From Microbacterium oleivorans (GTDB lineage: Bacteria; Actinomycetota; Actinomycetes; Actinomycetales; Microbacteriaceae): a DNA stretch of 64,000 bases. A model generated the notes under the pieces. The model was given only the letters and a program-made list of their open reading frames with translations. It was not told the origin of the DNA and searched no databases. Of this stretch, positions 37,742 through 45,398 are shown piece by piece (positions within the stretch are counted from its first letter, which is position 1; each line of letters begins with the position of its first letter). The position numbers were made by a program, and so were the translations under genes. The DNA lies in NCBI RefSeq assembly GCF_013389665.1, contig NZ_CP058316.1, forward strand, positions 1,178,001 through 1,242,000. Reading direction: 5' to 3'.

Positions 37742-38242
37742 ATGTCGAACCGGTTCTCCGACCTCGTTCTCGGCTTCCAGGACCTCGTGGCCCAGATGCC
37801 CGACCTGCTCCGCCCCGTCATCGTCGCGCTCGCCGGCGCCGTCCCCTTCATCGAGGGCGAGGGCGCCGCCGCGATCGGAATCGTCGGCGGCATCCACCCG
37901 GCCGTCGCCGCCGTCGCCGGCGCGATCGGCAACTTCCTGTGCGTCGCGGTCGTGGTTCTCGTGTCCTCTCGCGTCCGGACCGCCGTCACGACCCGCGGCG
38001 GGGCGCCCGAGAAGCCGAAGTCGGCGCGCAGCGAGAAGTTCCAGAAGGCGTACCACCGCTACGGAACCCCCGGGGTGAGCCTTCTCGGTCCGCTTCTGCT
38101 CCCGACCCAGTTCACCGCCGCCGCCCTGACCGCCACGGGCGTTCCGCCGCGGACGGTCCTGGCGTGGCAGGGCGCCGCGATCGTGCTGTGGACCACGATC
38201 ATCACGCTGTTCATCACCGGCGTGCTCTACGTGGCCACCTGA
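37742..38242 (+). CDS. putative small multidrug efflux-like membrane protein
   Basis: 166 residues with four or five membrane helices and a basic central loop (APEKPKSARSEKFQKAY). AVPFIEGEGAAAIGI and GTPGVSLLGPLLLPTQFTAAALTATG match a family annotated as small multidrug export proteins, distantly DedA-like. Experimental support for drug efflux in that family is thin. It is divergent from the two-component operon and could be its target. Confidence 0.75.
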   Translation: MSNRFSDLVLGFQDLVAQMPDLLRPVIVALAGAVPFIEGEGAAAIGIVGGIHPAVAAVAGAIGNFLCVAVVVLVSSRVRTAVTTRGGAPEKPKSARSEKFQKAYHRYGTPGVSLLGPLLLPTQFTAAALTATGVPPRTVLAWQGAAIVLWTTIITLFITGVLYVAT

Positions 38243-38300
38243 GCGCAACCCCCTGGCCGTATTCAGCGGCCGGCATGCCACGGAATGCAGGATGGGGGGC

Positions 38301-39995
38301 ATGACCGCCCTCGAGTCCCGCCCGTGGCTGTCGGCCTACGCCGACGGCGTCCCCTCCGAGATCGACGAGGTGACCCAGACCCTCACCGAGATGATCTCGG
38401 CCAGCGTCGCCGAGCACGGGCAGCGCACGGCCCTGGAATTCTTCGGCTCCGCCACGACCTACCGCCAGCTCGGGGACGACATCGATCGAGCCGCCGAGGG
38501 GCTGCGTCGGCTCGGCGTCACCGCCGGCGACCGCGTCGCCATCGTCCTGCCCAACTGTCCGCAGCACGTCGTGGCCTTCTACGCGGCACTGCGCCTGGGG
38601 GCGATCGTCGTGGAGCACAACCCGCTCTATACGGCTCGGGAGCTGCGGCACCAGTTCGAAGACCACGGCGCGCGCTTCGCCGTCGTCTGGGACAAGATCG
38701 TCGACACGATCGGCGATTTCCCCGAGGACCTCCGGGTCGAGCGGATCGTGAGCGTCGACGTCACCGAGGCGCTGCCGTGGGGCAAGCGGATGCTGCTGCG
38801 CCTGCCGGTCGCCAAGGCCCGGGCGTCGAGGCAGCAGCTGACGGCCCGGCCGCGGACCAAAGCGGCCCTGCCGTGGTCGAAGCTGACCGCGGGGCGCCGT
38901 ATCTCGGATCGGGTCGCCGGCCCGACCCTCGACGACGTCGCGCTGCTGCAGTACACCAGCGGCACGACCGGCATCCCCAAGGGCGCCGTCCTGACCCACC
39001 GCAACCTCCGCGCCAACGCGATGCAGGGGCGCGCGTGGGTGCCCGGACTCACCCCGGGCGAGGAGACGTTCTACGGCGTGCTCCCGCTGTTCCACGCGTA
39101 CGGGATGACGCTGTGCCTGACGTTCGCGATGAGCATCGGGGCCAAGCTCGTGCTGTTCCCGAAGTTCGACGTCGGCCTGATGGCGGATGCGGCGAAGAAG
39201 AGCCCGCCGACGTTCCTGCCCGCCGTGCCCCCGATCTACGACCAGCTCGCCCGCGCGGCATCGCGCGGCACGATCGACCTCTCGCGGGTGCGCTTCGCCA
39301 TCTCCGGCGCGATGAGCCTGCCCGTCGCCACCGTCACCCGCTGGGAGGAGGCCACCGGCGGACTTCTGGTCGAGGGCTACGGCATGACCGAGTCCTCCCC
39401 CGTCGCCCTCGGAAACCCGATCGGCCCGTCGCGCCGCCCGAGCACCGTGGGGGTGCCGTTCCCCAGCACCGAGATCCGCGTCGTCGACCCGGACGATCCG
39501 ACGGTCGATCGTGAGCCGGGCGAGGAGGGCGAGCTGCTGCTGCGCGGACCGCAGGTGTTCTCGGGGTACTGGCGGCGGCCCGAGGAGACGGCGGACGCGC
39601 TGCTGCCCGGCGGTTGGCTGCGCACCGGCGACATCGCCGTGGTCGGGGCCGACGGTTTCGTGACGATCGTGGACCGGCTCAAGGAGCTGATCATCACCGG
39701 CGGCTTCAACGTCTCGCCGAGCGAGGTCGAGGACACCCTCCACGCCCACCCCGACGTCGAGTCGGCCGCAGTGGTGGCGGCTCCGCGATCCTCGGGCGGC
39801 GAGGAGGTCGTCGCCGCGGTCGTGCTGCGCGAGGGAGCCGAGCTCGACGTCGAGGGCCTGCGCGACTTCTGCCGCACCCGCCTCGCGGCGTACAAGGTAC
39901 CCCGGCGCATCGTCGCGGTGGACGACCTGCCGCGCTCGTTGATCGGCAAGGTGCTGCGCCGCCAGGTGCGCGAGCAGCTGCTCGCCGCGGACTGA
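38301..39995 (+). CDS. long-chain fatty acid / aryl acid--CoA ligase (AMP-binding enzyme)
   Basis: 564 residues of the ANL superfamily. The P-loop-like motif is LLQYTSGTTGIPKGAVLTHRN, followed by GYGMTESSPV (motif A5), WLRTGDIAVVGADGFVTIVDRLKELI (hinge and A7-A8) and the catalytic lysine in PRSLIGKVLRRQ. It activates a carboxylic acid as acyl-AMP and transfers it to CoA. The sequence is closest in style to FadD-type ligases; chain length cannot be read. ATG 38301 is chosen over ATG 38292 because the GGGGGG ribosome site lies between them. Confidence 0.92.
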   Translation: MTALESRPWLSAYADGVPSEIDEVTQTLTEMISASVAEHGQRTALEFFGSATTYRQLGDDIDRAAEGLRRLGVTAGDRVAIVLPNCPQHVVAFYAALRLGAIVVEHNPLYTARELRHQFEDHGARFAVVWDKIVDTIGDFPEDLRVERIVSVDVTEALPWGKRMLLRLPVAKARASRQQLTARPRTKAALPWSKLTAGRRISDRVAGPTLDDVALLQYTSGTTGIPKGAVLTHRNLRANAMQGRAWVPGLTPGEETFYGVLPLFHAYGMTLCLTFAMSIGAKLVLFPKFDVGLMADAAKKSPPTFLPAVPPIYDQLARAASRGTIDLSRVRFAISGAMSLPVATVTRWEEATGGLLVEGYGMTESSPVALGNPIGPSRRPSTVGVPFPSTEIRVVDPDDPTVDREPGEEGELLLRGPQVFSGYWRRPEETADALLPGGWLRTGDIAVVGADGFVTIVDRLKELIITGGFNVSPSEVEDTLHAHPDVESAAVVAAPRSSGGEEVVAAVVLREGAELDVEGLRDFCRTRLAAYKVPRRIVAVDDLPRSLIGKVLRRQVREQLLAAD

Positions 39996-39999
39996 CCGG

Positions 40000-40028
40000 G
40001 AGCCGGGTCGAGCCCCGGCATCCGGCTC
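40000..40028. terminator. weak hairpin terminator between convergent genes
   Basis: A 7-bp stem GAGCCGG/CCGGCTC with a 15-base GC-rich loop, between the acyl-CoA ligase stop and the oxidoreductase stop. Confidence 0.45.
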
Positions 40029-41547
40029 AGCGCAGGCGGCGCAGGCCGGTCGAGGCGGGACCCTCGATGCGGGCGCCCTCTGCGGTGAACCGCGAGGCGT
40101 GCAGGGGGCAGTCCCACGTGCACTCGAGGTCGTTCCACTCGAGCACTCCGCCCAGGTGCGGACAGACCGCGCTGACGGCCCGGGTCTCGCCGGCCACGGT
40201 CGACACGCCCACCGGGCGTCCGTGATGCTGTGCGACCGTCCCCGCGCCCTCCGCGGGGCGTGCGACCGGCGTCGACCGCGACACCGCCTCGGCCCAGCCA
40301 CGCGTCGCGACGGCGCCGACCTTCGCGTTCTCCTTCGCACCGCGGGCGAGGTCGGCGGGGACGGTGAGCCGGGTGCCGATGACCTTCATCCATGCCGTGC
40401 GCTCCCGCAGCTTCTCGCCGCGCAGCTCGCTGGCGATCCGCAGCGCCGCCGCCGGCGCGTTCGTCAGCCCCCACTTGGCGTAACCGGTCGCGAAGCGCAC
40501 GCGCCCGAGGGTGCGCGGCATGACCCCGATGAACGGCACGCGGTTGTGCGAGGTGTAGTCCTGTGCCGACCAACGATGGGTCTCGGCGCCCACGGGGAAC
40601 GTCTCGCGCGCCCACGCGATGAGTTCCTCGAGCATGCCGAGCTCGCTCTCGGTCCGCCCGACCGGGTGTCCCGCCCCGCCGACGATCAGCTGCGGCGCCC
40701 CATCGGCTCCCGCGCCGTCTCCGGCCGTCACGGTCCGTACCGACCGGGTCGGGCTGTCGGCCGACAGATACATGCCGTCGGGTACGTCGCCCTCGAGGTC
40801 GAACGACACGCACGCCGACCGCATCCCGCTGATCTTCGCGAAGTACAGTCCACGGTCGGTGATGGGGGCGCCCGTGGCCAGCACGATGTTCGCCGCGAAC
40901 AGCGGGCCCGCGTCGGTCTCGACCCGCGGCCTCGGCACGACGCGCACCCGGCGCACCGCGGTGTGCAGGTGCAGCCGCCCGCCCGCCGCGACGAAGGCGG
41001 AGGCCAGTGCCGTCAACAGGCTCATCGGGTCGATCGCGCGCTGACCGTCGAGCGCCACCGCCGCTGCCATGTGCACGGGACCGGCGGCGAGCTCGTCGGC
41101 AGTGGCGAGCCGGACGCCGAGCCCCGCCTCGCGGGCGGCCCGATACTCCTCAGTCACCGCCGCCACGCCGTCCGCGCCCTGAGCGTGGGTGATCGCGGTT
41201 CGGACGGTCGTCGGCACGCCGAGCTCGTCCGCTGCGTGGGTGACCCACTCGAACCCGTCGCGGTTCGCATCGGCGTACGCGCGCACGAGGGATGCCGGAT
41301 GGTGACGGCGCAGCGACGACAGGGTCGTGCCCTGCAGCAGCGAGATCTTGCCGGTGTTCGAGCCCGAAGCGAGTTCGCCGATGCTCCCGCGCTCGACGAC
41401 CGCGACATCCATGCCGGCCCGCACGAGCTCCAGCGCCGTCGCGAGCCCGGTCAGACCCGCCCCGACGATGACCACGTCGTGGCGCCGACCGGGTTCGACG
41501 GGCGTTCCCGCGGGCAGGGACACGTCGGATTTCCACAGCGGCGTCAT
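40027..41547 (-). CDS. FAD-dependent oxidoreductase (DAO) with a C-terminal Rieske [2Fe-2S] domain
   Basis: 506 residues. The FAD motif is VVIVGAGLTGLATALELVRAGMDV near residues 27-50, and the DAO fold continues to about 400. The C-terminal Rieske domain has the full cluster ligand set CPHLGGVLEWNDLECTWDCP followed by LH (CxH and CxxH). This domain pairing resembles the actinobacterial and bacilloid YhfW-type proteins, whose substrate is unknown. ATG 41547 is preferred to TTG 41559. The oxidoreductase is divergent from the TetR gene 60 bases away and may be under its control. Confidence 0.9.
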   Translation of the reverse strand: MTPLWKSDVSLPAGTPVEPGRRHDVVIVGAGLTGLATALELVRAGMDVAVVERGSIGELASGSNTGKISLLQGTTLSSLRRHHPASLVRAYADANRDGFEWVTHAADELGVPTTVRTAITHAQGADGVAAVTEEYRAAREAGLGVRLATADELAAGPVHMAAAVALDGQRAIDPMSLLTALASAFVAAGGRLHLHTAVRRVRVVPRPRVETDAGPLFAANIVLATGAPITDRGLYFAKISGMRSACVSFDLEGDVPDGMYLSADSPTRSVRTVTAGDGAGADGAPQLIVGGAGHPVGRTESELGMLEELIAWARETFPVGAETHRWSAQDYTSHNRVPFIGVMPRTLGRVRFATGYAKWGLTNAPAAALRIASELRGEKLRERTAWMKVIGTRLTVPADLARGAKENAKVGAVATRGWAEAVSRSTPVARPAEGAGTVAQHHGRPVGVSTVAGETRAVSAVCPHLGGVLEWNDLECTWDCPLHASRFTAEGARIEGPASTGLRRLR

Positions 41548-41593
41548 GACGGCATCCAACGCCGTCCCGGGGACGGCGGCAACGCCTTGACAC

Positions 41594-41599
41594 TAGGCT
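41594..41599 (+). promoter_or_regulatory. -10 box TAGGCT close to the TetR start
   Basis: TAGGCT ends 8 bases before ATG 41608, so the transcript would have essentially no leader. Confidence 0.45.
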
Positions 41600-41607
41600 C
41601 GGTGCCC

Positions 41608-42273
41608 ATGAGCGAGGCCTCCCGCACCGCCGGTGGCGCCCTTGTGGCCGCAGCCGTCGCCCTGTTCGACGAGCAGGGGTACGAGCGCACCTCGGTCGAT
41701 GACATCGCCCGAGCCGCCGGTATGTCGCGGTCGACCTTCTTCCGTCAGTACGGCGGCAAGGACGATGTCGTCTTCGCCGACCACGACGTCGCGATCGCCA
41801 CTCTGCGCGATGTCCTCGCGGCCCACCACGAGAGTCCGTGGCGGGCCGTGTGCGACGCCGTCCTGGCCGCGTTCGACCATTTCGCGGCCGATGTCGGACT
41901 GGCGCGCCGCCGATATCGCGTCGTGCGCGGCGTGGCCGCCCTGCGCGACCGCGAGATCGTCACGGTGTTCCGGTACGAGCGCCTGTTCGCCGAGCATCTG
42001 CGCGGGCGTCTGCCCGACCTCGACCCGGCGGACGCGGTGGCCTTCAGCGCCGCCGTCACGGCCGTGCACAACCACGTGCTGCGCCGCGTGATCCGCGGTG
42101 AGGACGGCGTCACCCGCGCCACCCTCGAGGTCGCCCTCGACGACCTCCTGCACCGCTTCGGCGTGCACCCCGACGGCGAGGAGCCGGCGCACGACGACGT
42201 GGTCGTGGCGGTCTTCCCGCGCCGGATGCCGCTCGCCGAGATCACGCGGCGCCTGCGCAACGACCTCTCCTGA
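41608..42273 (+). CDS. TetR family transcriptional regulator
   Basis: 221 residues. The N-terminal DNA-binding domain reads ALFDEQGYERTSVDDIARAA then GMSRSTFFRQYGGKDDVVF, a textbook TetR helix-turn-helix (residues about 12-60). The C-terminal ligand domain is helical and unassigned. Possible targets are the divergent Rieske oxidoreductase and the acyl-CoA ligase beyond it, or the acyl-CoA dehydrogenase downstream, which would suit a fatty-acid regulator; this is inference. Confidence 0.92.
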   Translation: MSEASRTAGGALVAAAVALFDEQGYERTSVDDIARAAGMSRSTFFRQYGGKDDVVFADHDVAIATLRDVLAAHHESPWRAVCDAVLAAFDHFAADVGLARRRYRVVRGVAALRDREIVTVFRYERLFAEHLRGRLPDLDPADAVAFSAAVTAVHNHVLRRVIRGEDGVTRATLEVALDDLLHRFGVHPDGEEPAHDDVVVAVFPRRMPLAEITRRLRNDLS

Positions 42274-42397
42274 GGTGGACGCACGCTGCGGGCCCGAGGC
42301 CCTGCGGGGCGTTCCGTGACGCAGAGTGACGACACCGGCAGGCTCCCGCGCCGGTGTGGCTGGCGCACGACGTCCGGTGGCTGGCGAGGATGGAGGT

Positions 42398-42892
42398 ATG
42401 GGCATCACCATCCGCGAGCCGAGCGCCGCCGACGCGGGCGGCCTGGCCGACCTGCACGTTCAGACGTGGCGCGAGGCCTACGGCCACCTGCTCCCGGCGG
42501 GCTTCTTCACGCCCGAGTTCGTGGAGGGACGGCACCGCATGTGGACGCACGTGCTGGCGGACGCACGAACAGACATGACAGTCCGCGTCGCAGATGCGGA
42601 GGGCACCCTCGTCGGATTCGCTTGGGCGGGTCCGACGGTGACGAGCGGCGCTGCCCCGCCGCGTCGGGAGCGCCAGCTGTACGCGATCTACGTGACGGCG
42701 GCCCACCACGGGAGCGGCGCGGGTCAATCTCTGCTCGACGCGGTCCTGGGCACCGGGCCGGCCGAGCTCTGGGTCGCGAGGGAGAACCCTCGCGCGATCG
42801 CCTTCTACCGTCGCAACGGGTTCGCCTTCGACGGGATCGAGCAGATCGATCCGACCGCTCCGCTCATCACCGACGCGCGGATGGTGCGCTGA
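42398..42892 (+). CDS. GNAT family N-acetyltransferase
   Basis: 164 residues. It opens ITIREPSAADAGGLADLHVQ, has the acetyl-CoA motif LYAIYVTAAHHGSGAGQSLL at about 90-110, and ends with AIAFYRRNGFAFDGIEQ. The order and spacing are those of a single-domain GNAT. The acceptor is unknown. TGGAGGT directly before ATG 42398 is a strong ribosome site. Confidence 0.9.
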   Translation: MGITIREPSAADAGGLADLHVQTWREAYGHLLPAGFFTPEFVEGRHRMWTHVLADARTDMTVRVADAEGTLVGFAWAGPTVTSGAAPPRRERQLYAIYVTAAHHGSGAGQSLLDAVLGTGPAELWVARENPRAIAFYRRNGFAFDGIEQIDPTAPLITDARMVR

Positions 42893-42941
42893 TCGGCCCC
42901 AGGCGTGACACCGAGTTCCATTCGCGGCGATACTGGATGCC

Positions 42942-44189
42942 ATGAGCGATGAAGCCGACCACGACACCGACGTCCTCCCCGGCGAGCGCGTCACCTCATA
43001 CGAGCTGACGGGCCGCCGCGACACCGACTACTACGGCGCCTTCGCGGACGTTCACGGCGAGGACCGTGCCGCGTGGGACCGCGCCCGCGCGTTCGTCGAC
43101 GAGGTGGGCGACCGGATGCAGCGGGCCTGGGACACCGCGCAGTATCCCCTCGACCTCGTCCGCCGCATGGGCGAGCTCGACCTGCTGGTCGACGGGATCG
43201 AGCACCCGGACCTCACCCGCATCACCCCGCTCGGGGCGGGCCTGGTGACGATGGAGATCTCGCGCGGCGACGGCTCGCTCGGCACCGCTCATGCCGTTCA
43301 GGGCGGCCTGGCGCTGCGCACGCTCGCCCTCTTCGGATCCCCCGCCCAGCAGGAGCGCTGGCTGCGGCCCCTCGCGAGCGGCGAGGTGCTCGGCGCCTTC
43401 GCGCTCACCGAGCCCGACCACGGCTCGGACTCGGTCTCGCTCGAGACGGTCGCCCGTCGCGACGCTGGCGGCTGGGTGCTGCGCGGAGCGAAGAAGTGGA
43501 TCGGCAACGGCGCCTCGGGCGGCATCGCCTTCGTCTGGGCCCGCGTCGACGACGAGGGCGACGAGCTCCACGGCGCCGTGCGCTGCTTCCTCGTCGAGCA
43601 GGATCGCCCCGGCTATACGGGAACCGTCATCACCGGCAAGGGCTCGCTCCGCGGCATCCATCAGGCCCACATCGCGCTGCGCGACGTGCGTCTTCCGGCG
43701 GACGCGGTGCTCGAGCGCACGCGGTCGTTCCGGGATGCCTCGACCGTCCTCTACGCCACCCGTTCCGGAGTCGCGTGGTCAGCGCTCGGTCACGCGACCG
43801 CCTGCTACGAGGCAGCGGTGACGTACGCCGGCCGACGCATCCAGTTCGGTCGCCCCCTGGCCCACTCGCAGATGGTGCAGGAGCGGCTGGCCCAGATGCT
43901 CGACGAGCTCACCGCGATGCAGCTGTACTGCCGCCGCCTGGCCGACCTCGAGACCGCGGGCGGACTGCGCCCGACCCAGGCCTCCCTGGCGAAGTACCAC
44001 AACACGCGCGCCGCGCGACGGATCGCGCAGACCGCGCGCGACCTCCTGGGCGGCAACGGCATCCTGCTCGAGAACGGCGTCATGCAGCACATGACCGACA
44101 TCGAGGCGATCCACACCTACGAGGGCACCGAGAGCGTGCAGGCGCTGCTGCTGGGACGCGACATCACCGGCGTCGGCGCGTTCGCCTGA
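42942..44189 (+). CDS. acyl-CoA dehydrogenase
   Basis: 415 residues of the ACAD family. FAD and substrate contacts are visible as GAFALTEPDHGSDSVSLETVA and WIGNGASGGIAFVWARV, and the C-terminal domain has RIQFGRPLAHSQMVQERLAQML and GGNGILLENGVMQHMTDIEAIHTYEGTES, including the glutamate of the glutaryl/short-branched-chain subgroup. It oxidises an acyl-CoA to the 2-enoyl-CoA, passing electrons to ETF. The closest named style is glutaryl-CoA dehydrogenase-like, but the substrate is uncertain. Confidence 0.92.
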   Translation: MSDEADHDTDVLPGERVTSYELTGRRDTDYYGAFADVHGEDRAAWDRARAFVDEVGDRMQRAWDTAQYPLDLVRRMGELDLLVDGIEHPDLTRITPLGAGLVTMEISRGDGSLGTAHAVQGGLALRTLALFGSPAQQERWLRPLASGEVLGAFALTEPDHGSDSVSLETVARRDAGGWVLRGAKKWIGNGASGGIAFVWARVDDEGDELHGAVRCFLVEQDRPGYTGTVITGKGSLRGIHQAHIALRDVRLPADAVLERTRSFRDASTVLYATRSGVAWSALGHATACYEAAVTYAGRRIQFGRPLAHSQMVQERLAQMLDELTAMQLYCRRLADLETAGGLRPTQASLAKYHNTRAARRIAQTARDLLGGNGILLENGVMQHMTDIEAIHTYEGTESVQALLLGRDITGVGAFA

Positions 44190-44240
44190 GCCCGCCGCGG
44201 GCGGATGCCGCCGACCCACCGCCCGGATTCGTGCCGGATG

Positions 44241-45338
44241 TCAGCGCTGGGCGCGGTCGGCGGCGATCGCCTCGTCGATACGGCGCTGCGTGCGGCCTCG
44301 ACCGCGGACGAGGAGGATCGCGACGAGCCCGAGGACTCCCACGCCGAGGACGACGACCGCGAGCGACGACCACGGCACGGCCGGCGTCGAGAAGCCCGCG
44401 GATGCCGCCTCCGGCAGCGGCACCCGGTCGTCGCCGAGCGACACGGGGGTGACGGTGATCTCGCCCGCCGCGAAGAAGAGCGGGGCCAACGGCATCTCGA
44501 TGCGCTGCGTGGCCGTTCCTCCCGGGAGCACCTCGAACGCCTCTCCCCCGGCCTCGCCGGGCAGCAGCCCCAGGGGACCGGACGCGTCGGCTGCCGCGCT
44601 CGCGCCGAACCGGACGTTGCCGGTGTTGGTGACGCGGTACTCCACGCTCAAGGTTCCCGAGGCGAACGGCATCCATGACGGCGTGAAGGTCGCCGTCGCC
44701 GCGTCGACGCGCAGCGCGGGCGCGATCTCGCCGGCGACCTGCAGGTGGACGCGCACCCCGACGCGGTGCGTGAGCGTCACCCCGGCGTCCTCGATCGACA
44801 GGGCGACCACGATGCCGGCGGGATGGTCGCCGGGCGTGGCGTCGGCGGGAACGGCGATGGTCACGGGCAGCACCCGGGTCTCCCCGGCCGCGAGCGCGAG
44901 CGCCCCGCCGTCGAGGCCCTCGACCCGCACCCAGGCCCCGCCCGACGCCGGATCGTCGGTGCGCACGTCGAAGGCGCCGTCGGCGCCCACGACACCGTCG
45001 CCGGTCGCGACGGCGAACACGGCGGGTTCGGCTGAGTGATTCGTCACCGCGACGGCATCGCTCACGCTCGCGCCGGGATAGACGACGTGCCGGAGCGACA
45101 CGCGGCCATCGGGACCCGCGGCGTCCGCCGGGACGACGCCCCACTCGGTGGCGGGAGGCTCGGCGGCCTCGGCAGCCTCAGCCCCCTCGAGCGCCGAGCT
45201 CGACACGGGCGCGGCGACGGTCGATGTGGCGGCGGCCGCGGGGGGAAGGACGGCGGCGTGGCCGACGAGGAGCGCCGTGAGAACGGCGAAAGCGCCGGCC
45301 GCGGGCAGCGCGGCGCGACGGGAACGGAAGCGGGGCAT
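44241..45338 (-). CDS. DUF916-like (WxL-binding) surface protein with a C-terminal membrane anchor
   Basis: 365 residues. A signal peptide (about 1-35) is followed by an acidic linker. A first beta-sandwich (about 60-175; VYPGASVSDAVAVTNHSAEP, then WVRVEG and ADATPGDHPAGIVVAL) matches the DUF916 pattern. A second Ig-like domain (about 185-290) is like DUF3324. One membrane helix lies at about 320-345 and a basic cytoplasmic tail ends the protein. In Firmicutes such proteins bind WxL-domain proteins at the cell wall. The gene lies 60 bases after a phosphatase whose C-terminus looks like a WxL domain, so they probably work as a pair. Confidence 0.82.
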   Translation of the reverse strand: MPRFRSRRAALPAAGAFAVLTALLVGHAAVLPPAAAATSTVAAPVSSSALEGAEAAEAAEPPATEWGVVPADAAGPDGRVSLRHVVYPGASVSDAVAVTNHSAEPAVFAVATGDGVVGADGAFDVRTDDPASGGAWVRVEGLDGGALALAAGETRVLPVTIAVPADATPGDHPAGIVVALSIEDAGVTLTHRVGVRVHLQVAGEIAPALRVDAATATFTPSWMPFASGTLSVEYRVTNTGNVRFGASAAADASGPLGLLPGEAGGEAFEVLPGGTATQRIEMPLAPLFFAAGEITVTPVSLGDDRVPLPEAASAGFSTPAVPWSSLAVVVLGVGVLGLVAILLVRGRGRTQRRIDEAIAADRAQR

Positions 45339-45360
45339 GGGGGGATCTCCGGATCGGGGT

Positions 45361-45392
45361 GGTGGGGGCGGGCACACCGGCCCGCCCCCACC
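45361..45392 (-). terminator. strong hairpin between the phosphatase and DUF916-like genes
   Basis: A 13-bp stem GGTGGGGGCGGGC with its complement and a 6-base loop lies 6 bases beyond the phosphatase stop. It may be a partial terminator that lowers expression of the downstream gene. Confidence 0.6.
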
Positions 45393-45398
45393 GATGCG

